Shown: positions 44,290-51,951 of the stretch, piece after piece | How the letters are laid out: every line of letters starts with the position of its first letter | How positions within the stretch are numbered: the first letter of the stretch is position 1 | Assembly (NCBI GenBank): GCA_900757715.1 | Contig: CAAEOZ010000007.1 | Coordinates: forward strand, 1-61,867 | DNA: 61,867 nt | Direction: 5' to 3' | Source of the DNA: an uncultured Veillonella sp. | GTDB taxonomy: Bacteria > Bacillota > Negativicutes > Veillonellales > Veillonellaceae | Position numbers and translations under genes: made by a program | The notes under the pieces: generated by a model | Told to the model about the DNA's origin: nothing | The model's database searches: none | What the model saw: the letters and a program-made list of their open reading frames with translations, nothing else

Positions 44290-44339
44290 AAAAAGAAGCT
44301 GAAATCAATGCTGCTCTGCAAAGATTTCAGCTTCTTTTA
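44290..44339. terminator. Terminator after the metal importer operon
   Basis: AAAAGAAGCTGAAATC and GATTTCAGCTTCTTTT form a 16-bp stem with a 16-nt loop. Confidence 0.88.
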
Positions 44340-44449
44340 TTTTTAACTAATAGTCTTACATCCTATTAATAACTGGATTCACGTCAATGACTATCTATAA
44401 CAAATAGTACCAACACTATAATAGATCAGTGCAATCACAAAGAATCCTA

Positions 44450-44662
44450 TTAATTAATAATAGCTTCTAATGGAATTACATGAGGTAGCCCATTGTCATC
44501 GATATAAATTTTCGTTTTAACACGGTATACATCTTCCATCATGGCTTCTGTAAAGATGTCTTGCGGTGCGCCCTGAGCGTATACTCTACCCTCTTTGAGC
44601 ACGATAATTTCATCTGCGAACATAGCCGCCAGATCAAGATGATGCAATGTTACGAGTTTCCT
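44450..44662 (-). pseudogene. C-terminal remnant of a FecE/BtuD-like ABC ATPase
   Basis: About 70 codons remain, reading LHHLDLAAMFADEIIVLKEGRV and then AQGAPQDIFTEAMMEDVY. This is the H-loop and C-terminus of an iron-siderophore or cobalamin importer ATPase. Walker A, the signature and Walker B are absent. The fragment follows the stop codon of the acetyltransferase gene directly and in the same frame, which marks the deletion junction. Its permease and binding protein are not in the window. Confidence 0.75.
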
Positions 44663-45151
44663 CTACAATTCAAGGCGCATTTGGTACCATTTAGCACCGC
44701 CATGATCCGACGTTGATTCCCCTTCATTTACAAAACCAAACTTGGCGTAATAGTGAATCTTTTCTTCCTTACAGGTTAGAATTACGCCCTTTCGGTTTTC
44801 CTCTCTGGCCAACTCTATGAAAGCCTCTATCAACTGACCACCTACTCCTCGATTTCGGTATTCTGGCAATGTATTCAAGCCAAATATCATCTGCCATGCG
44901 CCGTTAGGGTTATGCAACGAAGCATCGCCGAACATCTCATCCGTTAAAATTTCATCATCCGTTACAAAACCATCGATAAAACCAATCGGTATATCGCCGT
45001 CAAAGGCAATTAAAAACTGACCTGCATAATGGTCTAAGCGCTCCTTAAAAGCCTCACGAGGTGCAGCCTCTGCAGGAGGGAAACAAGTTGCTTCTATATG
45101 TGTCACTAAATCTAAATCAGCGGTTGTCGCTTTTCGTATTAATATATCCAT
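44663..45151 (-). CDS. GNAT-family N-acetyltransferase
   Basis: A 162-residue acetyl-CoA-dependent transferase. The acetyl-CoA-binding motif is LPEYRNRGVGGQLIEAFI near residue 102, followed by the HYYAKFGFV motif B. The ATG at 45,151 has GGAG 6-8 bp upstream and is preferred to one five codons earlier. Its 3' end abuts an ABC ATPase remnant. The substrate is unknown. Confidence 0.82.
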   Translation of the reverse strand: MDILIRKATTADLDLVTHIEATCFPPAEAAPREAFKERLDHYAGQFLIAFDGDIPIGFIDGFVTDDEILTDEMFGDASLHNPNGAWQMIFGLNTLPEYRNRGVGGQLIEAFIELAREENRKGVILTCKEEKIHYYAKFGFVNEGESTSDHGGAKWYQMRLEL

Positions 45152-45204
45152 ATCTTTCTCCATCATATCTACATGTCGGTTTTAGTATATACCGTTTATA
45201 AAAC

Positions 45205-45240
45205 AAAGGCTACACATTCAATGAATGATGTGTAGCCTTT
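45205..45240 (-). terminator. Terminator after the second acetyltransferase
   Basis: AAAGGCTACACA and TGTGTAGCCTTT pair over 12 bp, followed leftward by TTTGTTTT. Confidence 0.82.
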
Positions 45241-45246
45241 TCTGTT

Positions 45247-45666
45247 CTACTTTTTCGTATATTTAGGTACATTACGATATTGCATTGGCAATGAATCGTC
45301 TTTAATCATAAAGCCATGCTTTTCATAGAATGGAGCATTCTTACTTTCACCAATCATAACATTAATGTACAAGTAAGACTTGTAAGCCTGTTTCACCATT
45401 TCTAGTAAATGCCCTGCAATACCTTGGCCCCGATAATCAGGATGAACCAACACATAATTGATAAAGCACACAAGTTCACTATCGTCCATGACGCGAATAA
45501 GACCTATTAAGCGATCTCCATCCCAAGCAGAAATCACGCGTGACGAATTCATCAAAGCCTTGTATAATCGATCAGGATATTTTCCCACCACCCAGCGAAC
45601 AGATAAAAACAGTTCTGCTACCTGCTGAGGGGTAAAAATTTTTTCTTCGGTATAGGTAATCGCCAT
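45247..45666 (-). CDS. GNAT-family N-acetyltransferase, short
   Basis: A 139-residue acetyltransferase. The acetyl-CoA motif is VHPDYRGQGIAGHLLEMV near residue 75, and APFYEKHGF is motif B. It is the last gene of a four-gene leftward operon (46,732 to 45,247) with gaps of 18 bp or less. GGAG precedes the ATG. The substrate is unknown. Confidence 0.8.
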   Translation of the reverse strand: MAITYTEEKIFTPQQVAELFLSVRWVVGKYPDRLYKALMNSSRVISAWDGDRLIGLIRVMDDSELVCFINYVLVHPDYRGQGIAGHLLEMVKQAYKSYLYINVMIGESKNAPFYEKHGFMIKDDSLPMQYRNVPKYTKK

Positions 45667-45684
45667 AAGAGCTTCTCCAAATGA

Positions 45685-45987
45685 TTACTTTAACTTTCGC
45701 ATCTCACGAATAAACGCCTCAGCCTCTTGCAGGTTCTTAGGGAACTCAAAATAAATACATTGCTCATGTCCACAATAAGGATTACGGAAATCATAGCCAC
45801 TCAATAGCAAATACTCTATAATCTTCCACTCTTTGTCATTAGATTTTTTAGGAGCCTTGAACTTCTCGTTTACAAAGTACATTTTTCCTTTACATGTGGG
45901 ACAGGTTTTGTTTTTGTTAAACAACTCGTAGTTTGTTCCCTCCGACAAGGAGATCCGGCAATTTACACATACATTTTTATAGCCCAT
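45685..45987 (-). CDS. Small zinc-ribbon protein of unknown function
   Basis: A 100-residue protein. CVNC (residues 7-10) and CPTC (about 30-33) form a four-cysteine zinc ribbon, and a CGHEQC group follows near residue 72. The C-terminal helix is acidic-basic and may bind a partner. It lies 2 bp after the EF-Tu-like gene and 18 bp before the short acetyltransferase, so all are co-transcribed. I recognise no named family. Confidence 0.62.
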   Translation of the reverse strand: MGYKNVCVNCRISLSEGTNYELFNKNKTCPTCKGKMYFVNEKFKAPKKSNDKEWKIIEYLLLSGYDFRNPYCGHEQCIYFEFPKNLQEAEAFIREMRKLK

Positions 45988-45989
45988 AG

Positions 45990-46313
45990 TTATTTACTCC
46001 CATACGGTTTATGTTGAAAGATTTCTTTTACAATCCCTTCACCAACAATATTTCCGCCTTCCATGATAAAGAACTCAGTACCTGCTTGTAGAGCAGAATA
46101 ATCTACGGTTTCATATACTGGTAATGCGTTAGCTTGAATTGGTTTATCAAAAATAACATCTTCACCATCAATAAAGTTAATACCAAGATATTCCTCAGTA
46201 CCTTTTATAACGAAATGAGGATAGTACATTCCATTATTTAAATTCGGTGAAGTTCTCCGCTTCTTGCTGAAGAAAGTAACTGTACAGCAAATAGTAAAAT
46301 CTAAATTACTCAT
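45990..46313 (-). CDS. EF-Tu C-terminal-domain-like small protein
   Basis: A 107-residue protein. The YYPHFVIKGTEEYLGINFIDG stretch and the later LQAGTEFFIMEGGNIVGEGIV resemble domain 3 of EF-Tu as a separate unit. There is no GTPase domain. The ATG at 46,313 with GAGG upstream is chosen; the ATG at 46,325, which overlaps the previous stop codon by 4 bp, is an equally possible start. It belongs to the same four-gene operon. The function is unknown. Confidence 0.62.
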   Translation of the reverse strand: MSNLDFTICCTVTFFSKKRRTSPNLNNGMYYPHFVIKGTEEYLGINFIDGEDVIFDKPIQANALPVYETVDYSALQAGTEFFIMEGGNIVGEGIVKEIFQHKPYGSK

Positions 46314-46321
46314 TTCGGGCC

Positions 46322-46732
46322 TCATTCAACTACATATACCATATCACCTTTAAAGTATATGTTCATTATACAGTGTACAGGATTCCCTTCAGTCCATAAC
46401 CAACCTTGAAATACAGCGTGTCCCCAATTATAGGTCTCTGTAATGACCTCAAATTCACTATCACTATACTCCTGCTGATACTGAGGTAACTCAATTCTTT
46501 TACCTGTGAAAGTATCTAGAATTGTAGTATTAAACACGAGAATTTCAAAAAAATCTATATCGCACATCTCAAACACAACCTTGGCTTTATGAGTTTGCTC
46601 AACACCATTCTCATAAGAGAAAATATACTCAAAGGTAAGGATCAAATTATCGTCTGCGTATTCTATTTTCTGTACCCTTGCATCATGGAGAGAATACTTG
46701 GAATACTCGCCAAAAGACTTTGTTGTTTTCAT
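46322..46732 (-). CDS. Hypothetical protein, first gene of the small cargo operon
   Basis: A 136-residue soluble, acidic protein, rich in aromatic residues, with no signal peptide and no clear motif. SLHDARVQKIEYADDNLILTFEY and NWGHAVFQGWLW suggest a beta-rich fold like small immunity-type proteins, but I do not assign a family. GAGG precedes the ATG. It heads a four-gene operon directly downstream of the CBASS operon, with no clear terminator between them. Confidence 0.55.
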   Translation of the reverse strand: MKTTKSFGEYSKYSLHDARVQKIEYADDNLILTFEYIFSYENGVEQTHKAKVVFEMCDIDFFEILVFNTTILDTFTGKRIELPQYQQEYSDSEFEVITETYNWGHAVFQGWLWTEGNPVHCIMNIYFKGDMVYVVE

Positions 46733-46890
46733 AGGGCCTCAATCCCTTTATAATTAACTCATTTCCAATTTTTCTATATAATCTTTTTCCTTTGTCAACT
46801 ATATTAGAAAATCTAGAATAACCACTATCTTCAACTATATTTCTACTAATCATAAGCATTTTAATTCTATCACGTAGATGGAAAGTCTGA

Positions 46891-47361
46891 CTATTTTACT
46901 AATTCTAAACGCATATAGCTTTTATTAAAAAAGACACTAGCTGAGATCTGCCAATTACTTTCATTTCCTCCAATAATTATCAATATCGGTTCAGGACATT
47001 TTAAATCATTGTTTCTAGATAGGGTAAACATTTGTTTTAAATCAGTATTACTGGGGTCAGCCGAAGCATTCGGATGATAATGCCATTCCCCTAAATAATA
47101 TAAACCTTGATTCCATACTGAATCTAAAAGCTTTTTTAATCCGCTTGAACTCCTACGAAAATTATATTTTGAGTGTTGAGAGTTCTTAGGTGCTGGTGTT
47201 ATCTGTAAAATATCTGCTATCATTTGATTATGTGAGTAATTTCCTATTAACACACCTCCAGTTTCATAAGGATTGGCTTCACGACAATAACTAATCATTT
47301 GTTTATATATTTCTTTTCCCAAATATACATTATATGCTTGACTCTTATCTTTAAAGATCAT
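46891..47361 (-). CDS. cap3: CBASS JAB/JAMM peptidase (Cap3)
   Basis: A 156-residue deubiquitinase-like metallopeptidase. The JAMM zinc site is complete: Glu33 (ETGG), His94-x-His96, Ser104 and Asp107. In type II CBASS, Cap3 removes the CD-NTase from its conjugates and so limits signalling. It starts 3 bp after the cap2 stop. It is the last gene of the four-gene CBASS operon. Confidence 0.9.
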   Translation of the reverse strand: MIFKDKSQAYNVYLGKEIYKQMISYCREANPYETGGVLIGNYSHNQMIADILQITPAPKNSQHSKYNFRRSSSGLKKLLDSVWNQGLYYLGEWHYHPNASADPSNTDLKQMFTLSRNNDLKCPEPILIIIGGNESNWQISASVFFNKSYMRLELVK

Positions 47362-47364
47362 TAA

Positions 47365-49185
47365 TTATCTATCTTCCTTTTTTTCTACCAATATATACCC
47401 CTCAAAAATCCCCTTTTTTTCTTTTTGTTCATAAACAATTGAAAGAGTCTTCTCTGGTTTTAAAACAATATAATTTTCGATTACCTTTACTGCTGTAGAA
47501 GCTGCAAGCCAAATATCATCACTTCTTCCAGGAAATGTAGGATGCCAACAACCTATTCCATTCCTTGGTAAATTGTAATCATCAATTAATTCTCTTTCTT
47601 TTTGTATATATGGCGAAATCAACTTATGAAACGAATCAAAACTAAAAGAATTGCCACTCATTAGCGTTATATATAAATGCTTTGCTCCCAAACCTACAGA
47701 TACAGAGGTTATAATATGACTTTTTGTAAAAACAACTTTTTCAAAAATATCAAGAACATTATTTTCTCCTGTGCAATCAATAATTATATCGTATTTATCT
47801 AGATCAATATTTGTTTTATACTCTTCATCAATTGTAAGGATATCTTCTATTACCTTAATATTTGCATGTGGATTTAAGGAATTAAGATAATTGCTCAATG
47901 ATTGTACTTTAGACTCACCAATATTACCTATATTAAGAACATGACGAGACAAATTCCCGATTTCAAATATATCAGAGTCTGTAATAGTGAGATCGTATAC
48001 ACCTGCCCGTACAAGTATTTCTGCTACTGATGCACCGATACAACCTGCTCCAAGAAGCAAAATTTTTTTTCTAAGTAAAAAATCGTTCAATTTCCCCCGC
48101 TGCGATATTTCTTGTTGATTCCAATTTTCTGATTTAATCCATTCTAATTTCATCTTTCGTGTCAAAACTTCGCTTCTGTCACGAAACCACCAGCCTTTAT
48201 GATTAGTTCGGAATCCATTTGCTGTCTTCTTACCATATGATATAACGGGTAAATACATAGCCATCCAAAAAATACTTTCAGGCTCACCTCCAAAAAATCT
48301 CGGAATTGGAAAGCCAATTAAAAGTAAATGGTGATTCCCATCCCTAATCTTTGATAGAACCTTTTCCAATACATTCATAACATCAATATGTTGATTATTA
48401 CATGCATTTATTAACTCACTCAAAGTTTCTGGGGCTTGCCATACATTAATTACTGGAGGATATTTCAAAAGTATCCACGGAGCTTTAATTGGAGTAGATG
48501 TATTCGTTTTGGAAAGGTAATTACCCCATTGTGTACGGTGCTCTATATCACCATTTAATGATTTAAAATACTTTACATAATACACAAATGGCTTACTTTT
48601 ATAAACATCTAATTCTGCGATTCCATATCTACAATTAGTACTTTGCCATTGCATATAAGTGACACAATTTTCAGAAAAAGCAAATTGTATTTCAGACACA
48701 TAAGCCAAACTAAAGTCAGGCAATTCAAATAGCTCATTATCTAATACTAATTTATTTTGTGCCGCTGACTCAAGCCAAATTATTGCCCTACTTACATGGT
48801 ACAGCAATCGTTCATCGACACTATAAGGCTCTTCCCGAAAGCCAGATATTGTGTTTCTCTCCAAACACAATGCACCTTTTCTCCATAAACCATTCTTTTC
48901 CAATTTTGAGTTATTAGATTGATGATATAAGGTCACGTTAATACTATTTTCTACACCAGGATATAACTTAATTTTCCCTTTTGGATATTCATCTTCTGCT
49001 ATAACATACCACTGGGATAATTGAGGAAAATAAGATGTTTCATATTTAATTGATATGCCTAAATGCAAAAACCAAATTTTTAATTCATTATCAAATTTCC
49101 AATCATCTAATATTTTAACCTGTGATAACGAATCCAAAGCTCTTCTAGCCTGTTTTAGTTTTTCAGGAATTTGTATTCTTTCCAT
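47365..49185 (-). CDS. cap2: CBASS E1-E2 fusion ligase (Cap2)
   Basis: A 606-residue ubiquitin-transfer-like enzyme. The N-terminal E2-like domain has Cys107 (GALCLE). A linker and then the ThiF/E1-like domain follow, with the nucleotide motif LLGAGCIGAS at 377-387, Asp403-x-Asp405 and Arg414, and the E1 cysteine Cys546 (GIGCWHP). These positions are close to those of the studied Cap2 enzymes. Cap2 joins the C-terminus of the CD-NTase to target proteins to prime it. It abuts the CD-NTase gene directly (TAA-ATG). Confidence 0.92.
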   Translation of the reverse strand: MERIQIPEKLKQARRALDSLSQVKILDDWKFDNELKIWFLHLGISIKYETSYFPQLSQWYVIAEDEYPKGKIKLYPGVENSINVTLYHQSNNSKLEKNGLWRKGALCLERNTISGFREEPYSVDERLLYHVSRAIIWLESAAQNKLVLDNELFELPDFSLAYVSEIQFAFSENCVTYMQWQSTNCRYGIAELDVYKSKPFVYYVKYFKSLNGDIEHRTQWGNYLSKTNTSTPIKAPWILLKYPPVINVWQAPETLSELINACNNQHIDVMNVLEKVLSKIRDGNHHLLLIGFPIPRFFGGEPESIFWMAMYLPVISYGKKTANGFRTNHKGWWFRDRSEVLTRKMKLEWIKSENWNQQEISQRGKLNDFLLRKKILLLGAGCIGASVAEILVRAGVYDLTITDSDIFEIGNLSRHVLNIGNIGESKVQSLSNYLNSLNPHANIKVIEDILTIDEEYKTNIDLDKYDIIIDCTGENNVLDIFEKVVFTKSHIITSVSVGLGAKHLYITLMSGNSFSFDSFHKLISPYIQKERELIDDYNLPRNGIGCWHPTFPGRSDDIWLAASTAVKVIENYIVLKPEKTLSIVYEQKEKKGIFEGYILVEKKEDR

Positions 49186-50295
49186 TTATGCGAATCTTCC
49201 TTCTGGAATAGCTATTGACTTTTCAGTGCGAGTTGAAAAACCTGTTGAAGAATTTGATTTTGTAGGTTCTGGAGCAGGGGGAAATTCAGTACCAAATAAC
49301 TCTCTCCATTTGCAAACACTATCATATAAGTCTTCGCAATCAAAAGCTTCACGAGCAATCTTAGCAGCATCACATACTGCATCATAAAAATTAGAGTATT
49401 CGTCCTCTGTAATTCTTGCAAAAACGTCATGCTTAGGAACACCTCTATCAGCCAAGAAAGGTTTACTAGGATGGTCAAGAGCAATATTCTCAAGAGTTAA
49501 CACTATCCCCTCCGCTACGCTAGTAATATCATTTGGACAGCAATCACCAATAAAATGCTCAAATGGATAGCTCTTTGGATGTTTTATATCTGGACACTGT
49601 ATCTTACGCCACCATTTTAATGCCTTAACAACATTTATATAGTGTGTATTACAACTCTTGTTTTTCTCAACTGTCCATCGAATTTGCTCAAGCGGATGTG
49701 TTTTATCCCATTCTTCAGCTTCACAATCAGGAATTAGAAGTGGATCAGATTTCCATTGCAATTCGCTATCCGATTTACAAAATATATTATAGGTACTTTC
49801 AACCAAAACATTATCTAACGATTTTGTAAGCAAATTTTGCTGAAATTCTTCAATTGTATATTCAGAAATAATTGCTTTATCTTGCAATATTCCTATTTCA
49901 CTTTCGCTTGGGGCAGAGGTAGGTACAATATCCAAGTTAACATAACTTAAACTTATACCTATTGATCTACCTTGGAGTCTATACTTATCTTTGTAGTACT
50001 TGTCTAAAAAAGGTACAAATATATTTAATGCTTCTTTTGGCGTATATTCTTCAGAGTCTAACTTTGTTACAACAATAATATCAACATCTGATTTGTCCCC
50101 ATTTTTAGGTTTGACAGCTGTAGAACGTCGATAGCTCCCCTGCAAAAAAGTGCTAACAATAATATTCGATAATATTTCGTCTTCTTCCAATCTTTTTCTT
50201 AACGTTGTATGTCCTGTTTTCAAGTCATTCACTTGATTCGCAGACAAACGAATATTAGATAGAAAATCTTTAAAATATGACGGTACAGTAGACAT
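49186..50295 (-). CDS. cdn: CBASS CD-NTase (cyclic oligonucleotide synthase)
   Basis: A 369-residue cGAS/DncV-like nucleotidyltransferase. The G53-S54-x2-R57 motif and the metal triad Asp70, Asp72 and Asp122 (SDVD and NLDIVP) are intact. The C-terminus ends EGRFA, an exposed tail with a small last residue as expected for a Cap2 substrate. SAVED effectors usually respond to cyclic trinucleotides, which suggests such a product. The exact clade (CdnD, CdnG or other) cannot be set without an alignment. Confidence 0.92.
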   Translation of the reverse strand: MSTVPSYFKDFLSNIRLSANQVNDLKTGHTTLRKRLEEDEILSNIIVSTFLQGSYRRSTAVKPKNGDKSDVDIIVVTKLDSEEYTPKEALNIFVPFLDKYYKDKYRLQGRSIGISLSYVNLDIVPTSAPSESEIGILQDKAIISEYTIEEFQQNLLTKSLDNVLVESTYNIFCKSDSELQWKSDPLLIPDCEAEEWDKTHPLEQIRWTVEKNKSCNTHYINVVKALKWWRKIQCPDIKHPKSYPFEHFIGDCCPNDITSVAEGIVLTLENIALDHPSKPFLADRGVPKHDVFARITEDEYSNFYDAVCDAAKIAREAFDCEDLYDSVCKWRELFGTEFPPAPEPTKSNSSTGFSTRTEKSIAIPEGRFA

Positions 50296-50308
50296 AAATA
50301 ATCCCCCT

Positions 50309-51697
50309 TTAATTTATGAAACTTATTGATTTTGAATATGAACAAGAATCACGTTGTTCAAAATCATATTCATATAACACGCATTTACCGAATCCTCGTG
50401 AAATTTGTCCTAAAAAAAACATAAATGCATTTGGTGCAGAAGCAAAAATATGTAGTGTTGCTCGTCGTTCTTCAGTAGACCTTTCTACAATAGCATTATA
50501 AACAGAATTAGCAAGAGTTGCTGCATGGTTTCCATCTTCTATCGAAAAGTTTGTAAATTCTCCTTTATCAGGTATACAAATTATGATACGCCTAATCGGT
50601 AAGTTGTTTTCTTTAATATATCTAACTACATCATCGTAAATATTGTGGGTAACATTTAGTATTAATACAGAATCGGCTTGATTTTCATCAAATATTTCAT
50701 ATGAAATATCCCAATTAGAATAGTTTCTTTTAGAAGATAGTTTTACATCCCATAATTCAATGCCATTTGTTGCTGACTTTTGTATTGGAAATATATTAAT
50801 ACCAGATTTGCTATCGAGAACTCTCCCCGCGGCAAAAGCTAAAGATACATGTGTATCTAAATATATTTGATAGGCATAATTATTATTTGTATTTGTAAGC
50901 AAAAATTTCTTCATCACTTCATAAATATCATTATTCCAATCATATCCATTTTTTAGATTACGTTCTTCAAACATCTCTATTAAAGACAAACATTTCGTCG
51001 TATCTTCCAACTTCACGGCTCCACGAGTAAAGCTTTGAATACTAATAGATATTCTTTTAGGAGAATACTTATCGGCAATCATAAAAATACGTTTTTCCAA
51101 ATTTTCATCAAATGTCTTTCTATCAATACCCTTACCATGTGTTGAAGAAATCATTTGGTCATTCACAGTAGCCGAAGCAATGAAGCTAATTTGATCAAAA
51201 GTCAGCCTTTTATTTTTATCTGAAATATATTTAAGTAAAGAATCTCTAACTATTGCTTCCAATGTATCAACATTAAAAGGGAGGCATTTAAAGTCTATTT
51301 TTCTACCTTGTATGATATCTGTATTAAATCCTTTCAATGAATTTTCTGCTTTTTTATCCATTTTATTGCTTTGAAATTTCTTTATTGAATTAATAAATGT
51401 ATTTGCAGTATCATCGCATTGCCCTATTAAAAATAATTCAAATTCAGTTGAACCCACATCATCATTAATAAGGTCTTGTATCCATTTACTTACAGAATTC
51501 TTAGTAAAAGTATTTATTGTTGATTTTACCTGAATACTTTTGAAAACCTTATTTTCTTTTTCTAATGCAATATCAACCTTATCCTTTTCGGAATCAAATT
51601 CAATATAAATTTTATCCCAATTCTTTTGACACAGTGCTTCAAGAACGGATGCAAATGCTTGATACAAAAAGCCTCGTGAAGCTTCTTTTCCTCCCAT
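50309..51697 (-). CDS. cap4: CBASS effector with nuclease-like and SAVED domains (Cap4)
   Basis: A 462-residue effector. Residues 1-120 look like the DUF4297-type PD-(D/E)xK nuclease fold, with Glu33, Asp42 and Gln56-x-Lys58 (QVK) as likely active-site residues. Residues about 285-462 form the SAVED sensor domain, ending with HIFASAPNAFMFFLGQ and the VLYEYDF block. Binding of a cyclic nucleotide is known to trigger DNA cleavage in Cap4. It is first in the operon, with GGGGAG 7 bp before the ATG. It is clearly AT-richer than flanking housekeeping genes, which fits acquisition by transfer. Confidence 0.88.
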   Translation of the reverse strand: MGGKEASRGFLYQAFASVLEALCQKNWDKIYIEFDSEKDKVDIALEKENKVFKSIQVKSTINTFTKNSVSKWIQDLINDDVGSTEFELFLIGQCDDTANTFINSIKKFQSNKMDKKAENSLKGFNTDIIQGRKIDFKCLPFNVDTLEAIVRDSLLKYISDKNKRLTFDQISFIASATVNDQMISSTHGKGIDRKTFDENLEKRIFMIADKYSPKRISISIQSFTRGAVKLEDTTKCLSLIEMFEERNLKNGYDWNNDIYEVMKKFLLTNTNNNYAYQIYLDTHVSLAFAAGRVLDSKSGINIFPIQKSATNGIELWDVKLSSKRNYSNWDISYEIFDENQADSVLILNVTHNIYDDVVRYIKENNLPIRRIIICIPDKGEFTNFSIEDGNHAATLANSVYNAIVERSTEERRATLHIFASAPNAFMFFLGQISRGFGKCVLYEYDFEQRDSCSYSKSISFIN

Positions 51698-51806
51698 AAT
51701 CTTCTCCCCTTTTTTATGCTTTTCAGTTGATTATAATAAATATCACAATTTTCTTATTATTATAATACAAAACAGAGAAATCATAATTTATCACTGACAA
51801 CACAAC

Positions 51807-51840
51807 AAAAAGCCTCCCACCAAATTGACGGGAGGCTTTT
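51807..51840 (-). terminator. Terminator of guaA
   Basis: AAAAGCCTCCC and GGGAGGCTTTT form an 11-bp stem with a 12-nt loop. In the leftward direction it lies between guaA and the CBASS promoter region. Confidence 0.88.
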
Positions 51841-51951
51841 ACGCACTCTTTAAATCCAAAACTCTCCCTTTCAAACCTATTCTATTACCTTTCAGTTAAA
51901 GTAATTATTACTCAAAAGTTTAGTTAATGAATTTAAAATCAATATTTCTTA

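Noticed and set aside
46322..51697. Prophage or integrative element
   Set aside because: No integrase, tRNA, attachment repeats or structural phage genes are visible; the defence genes alone do not prove an element.
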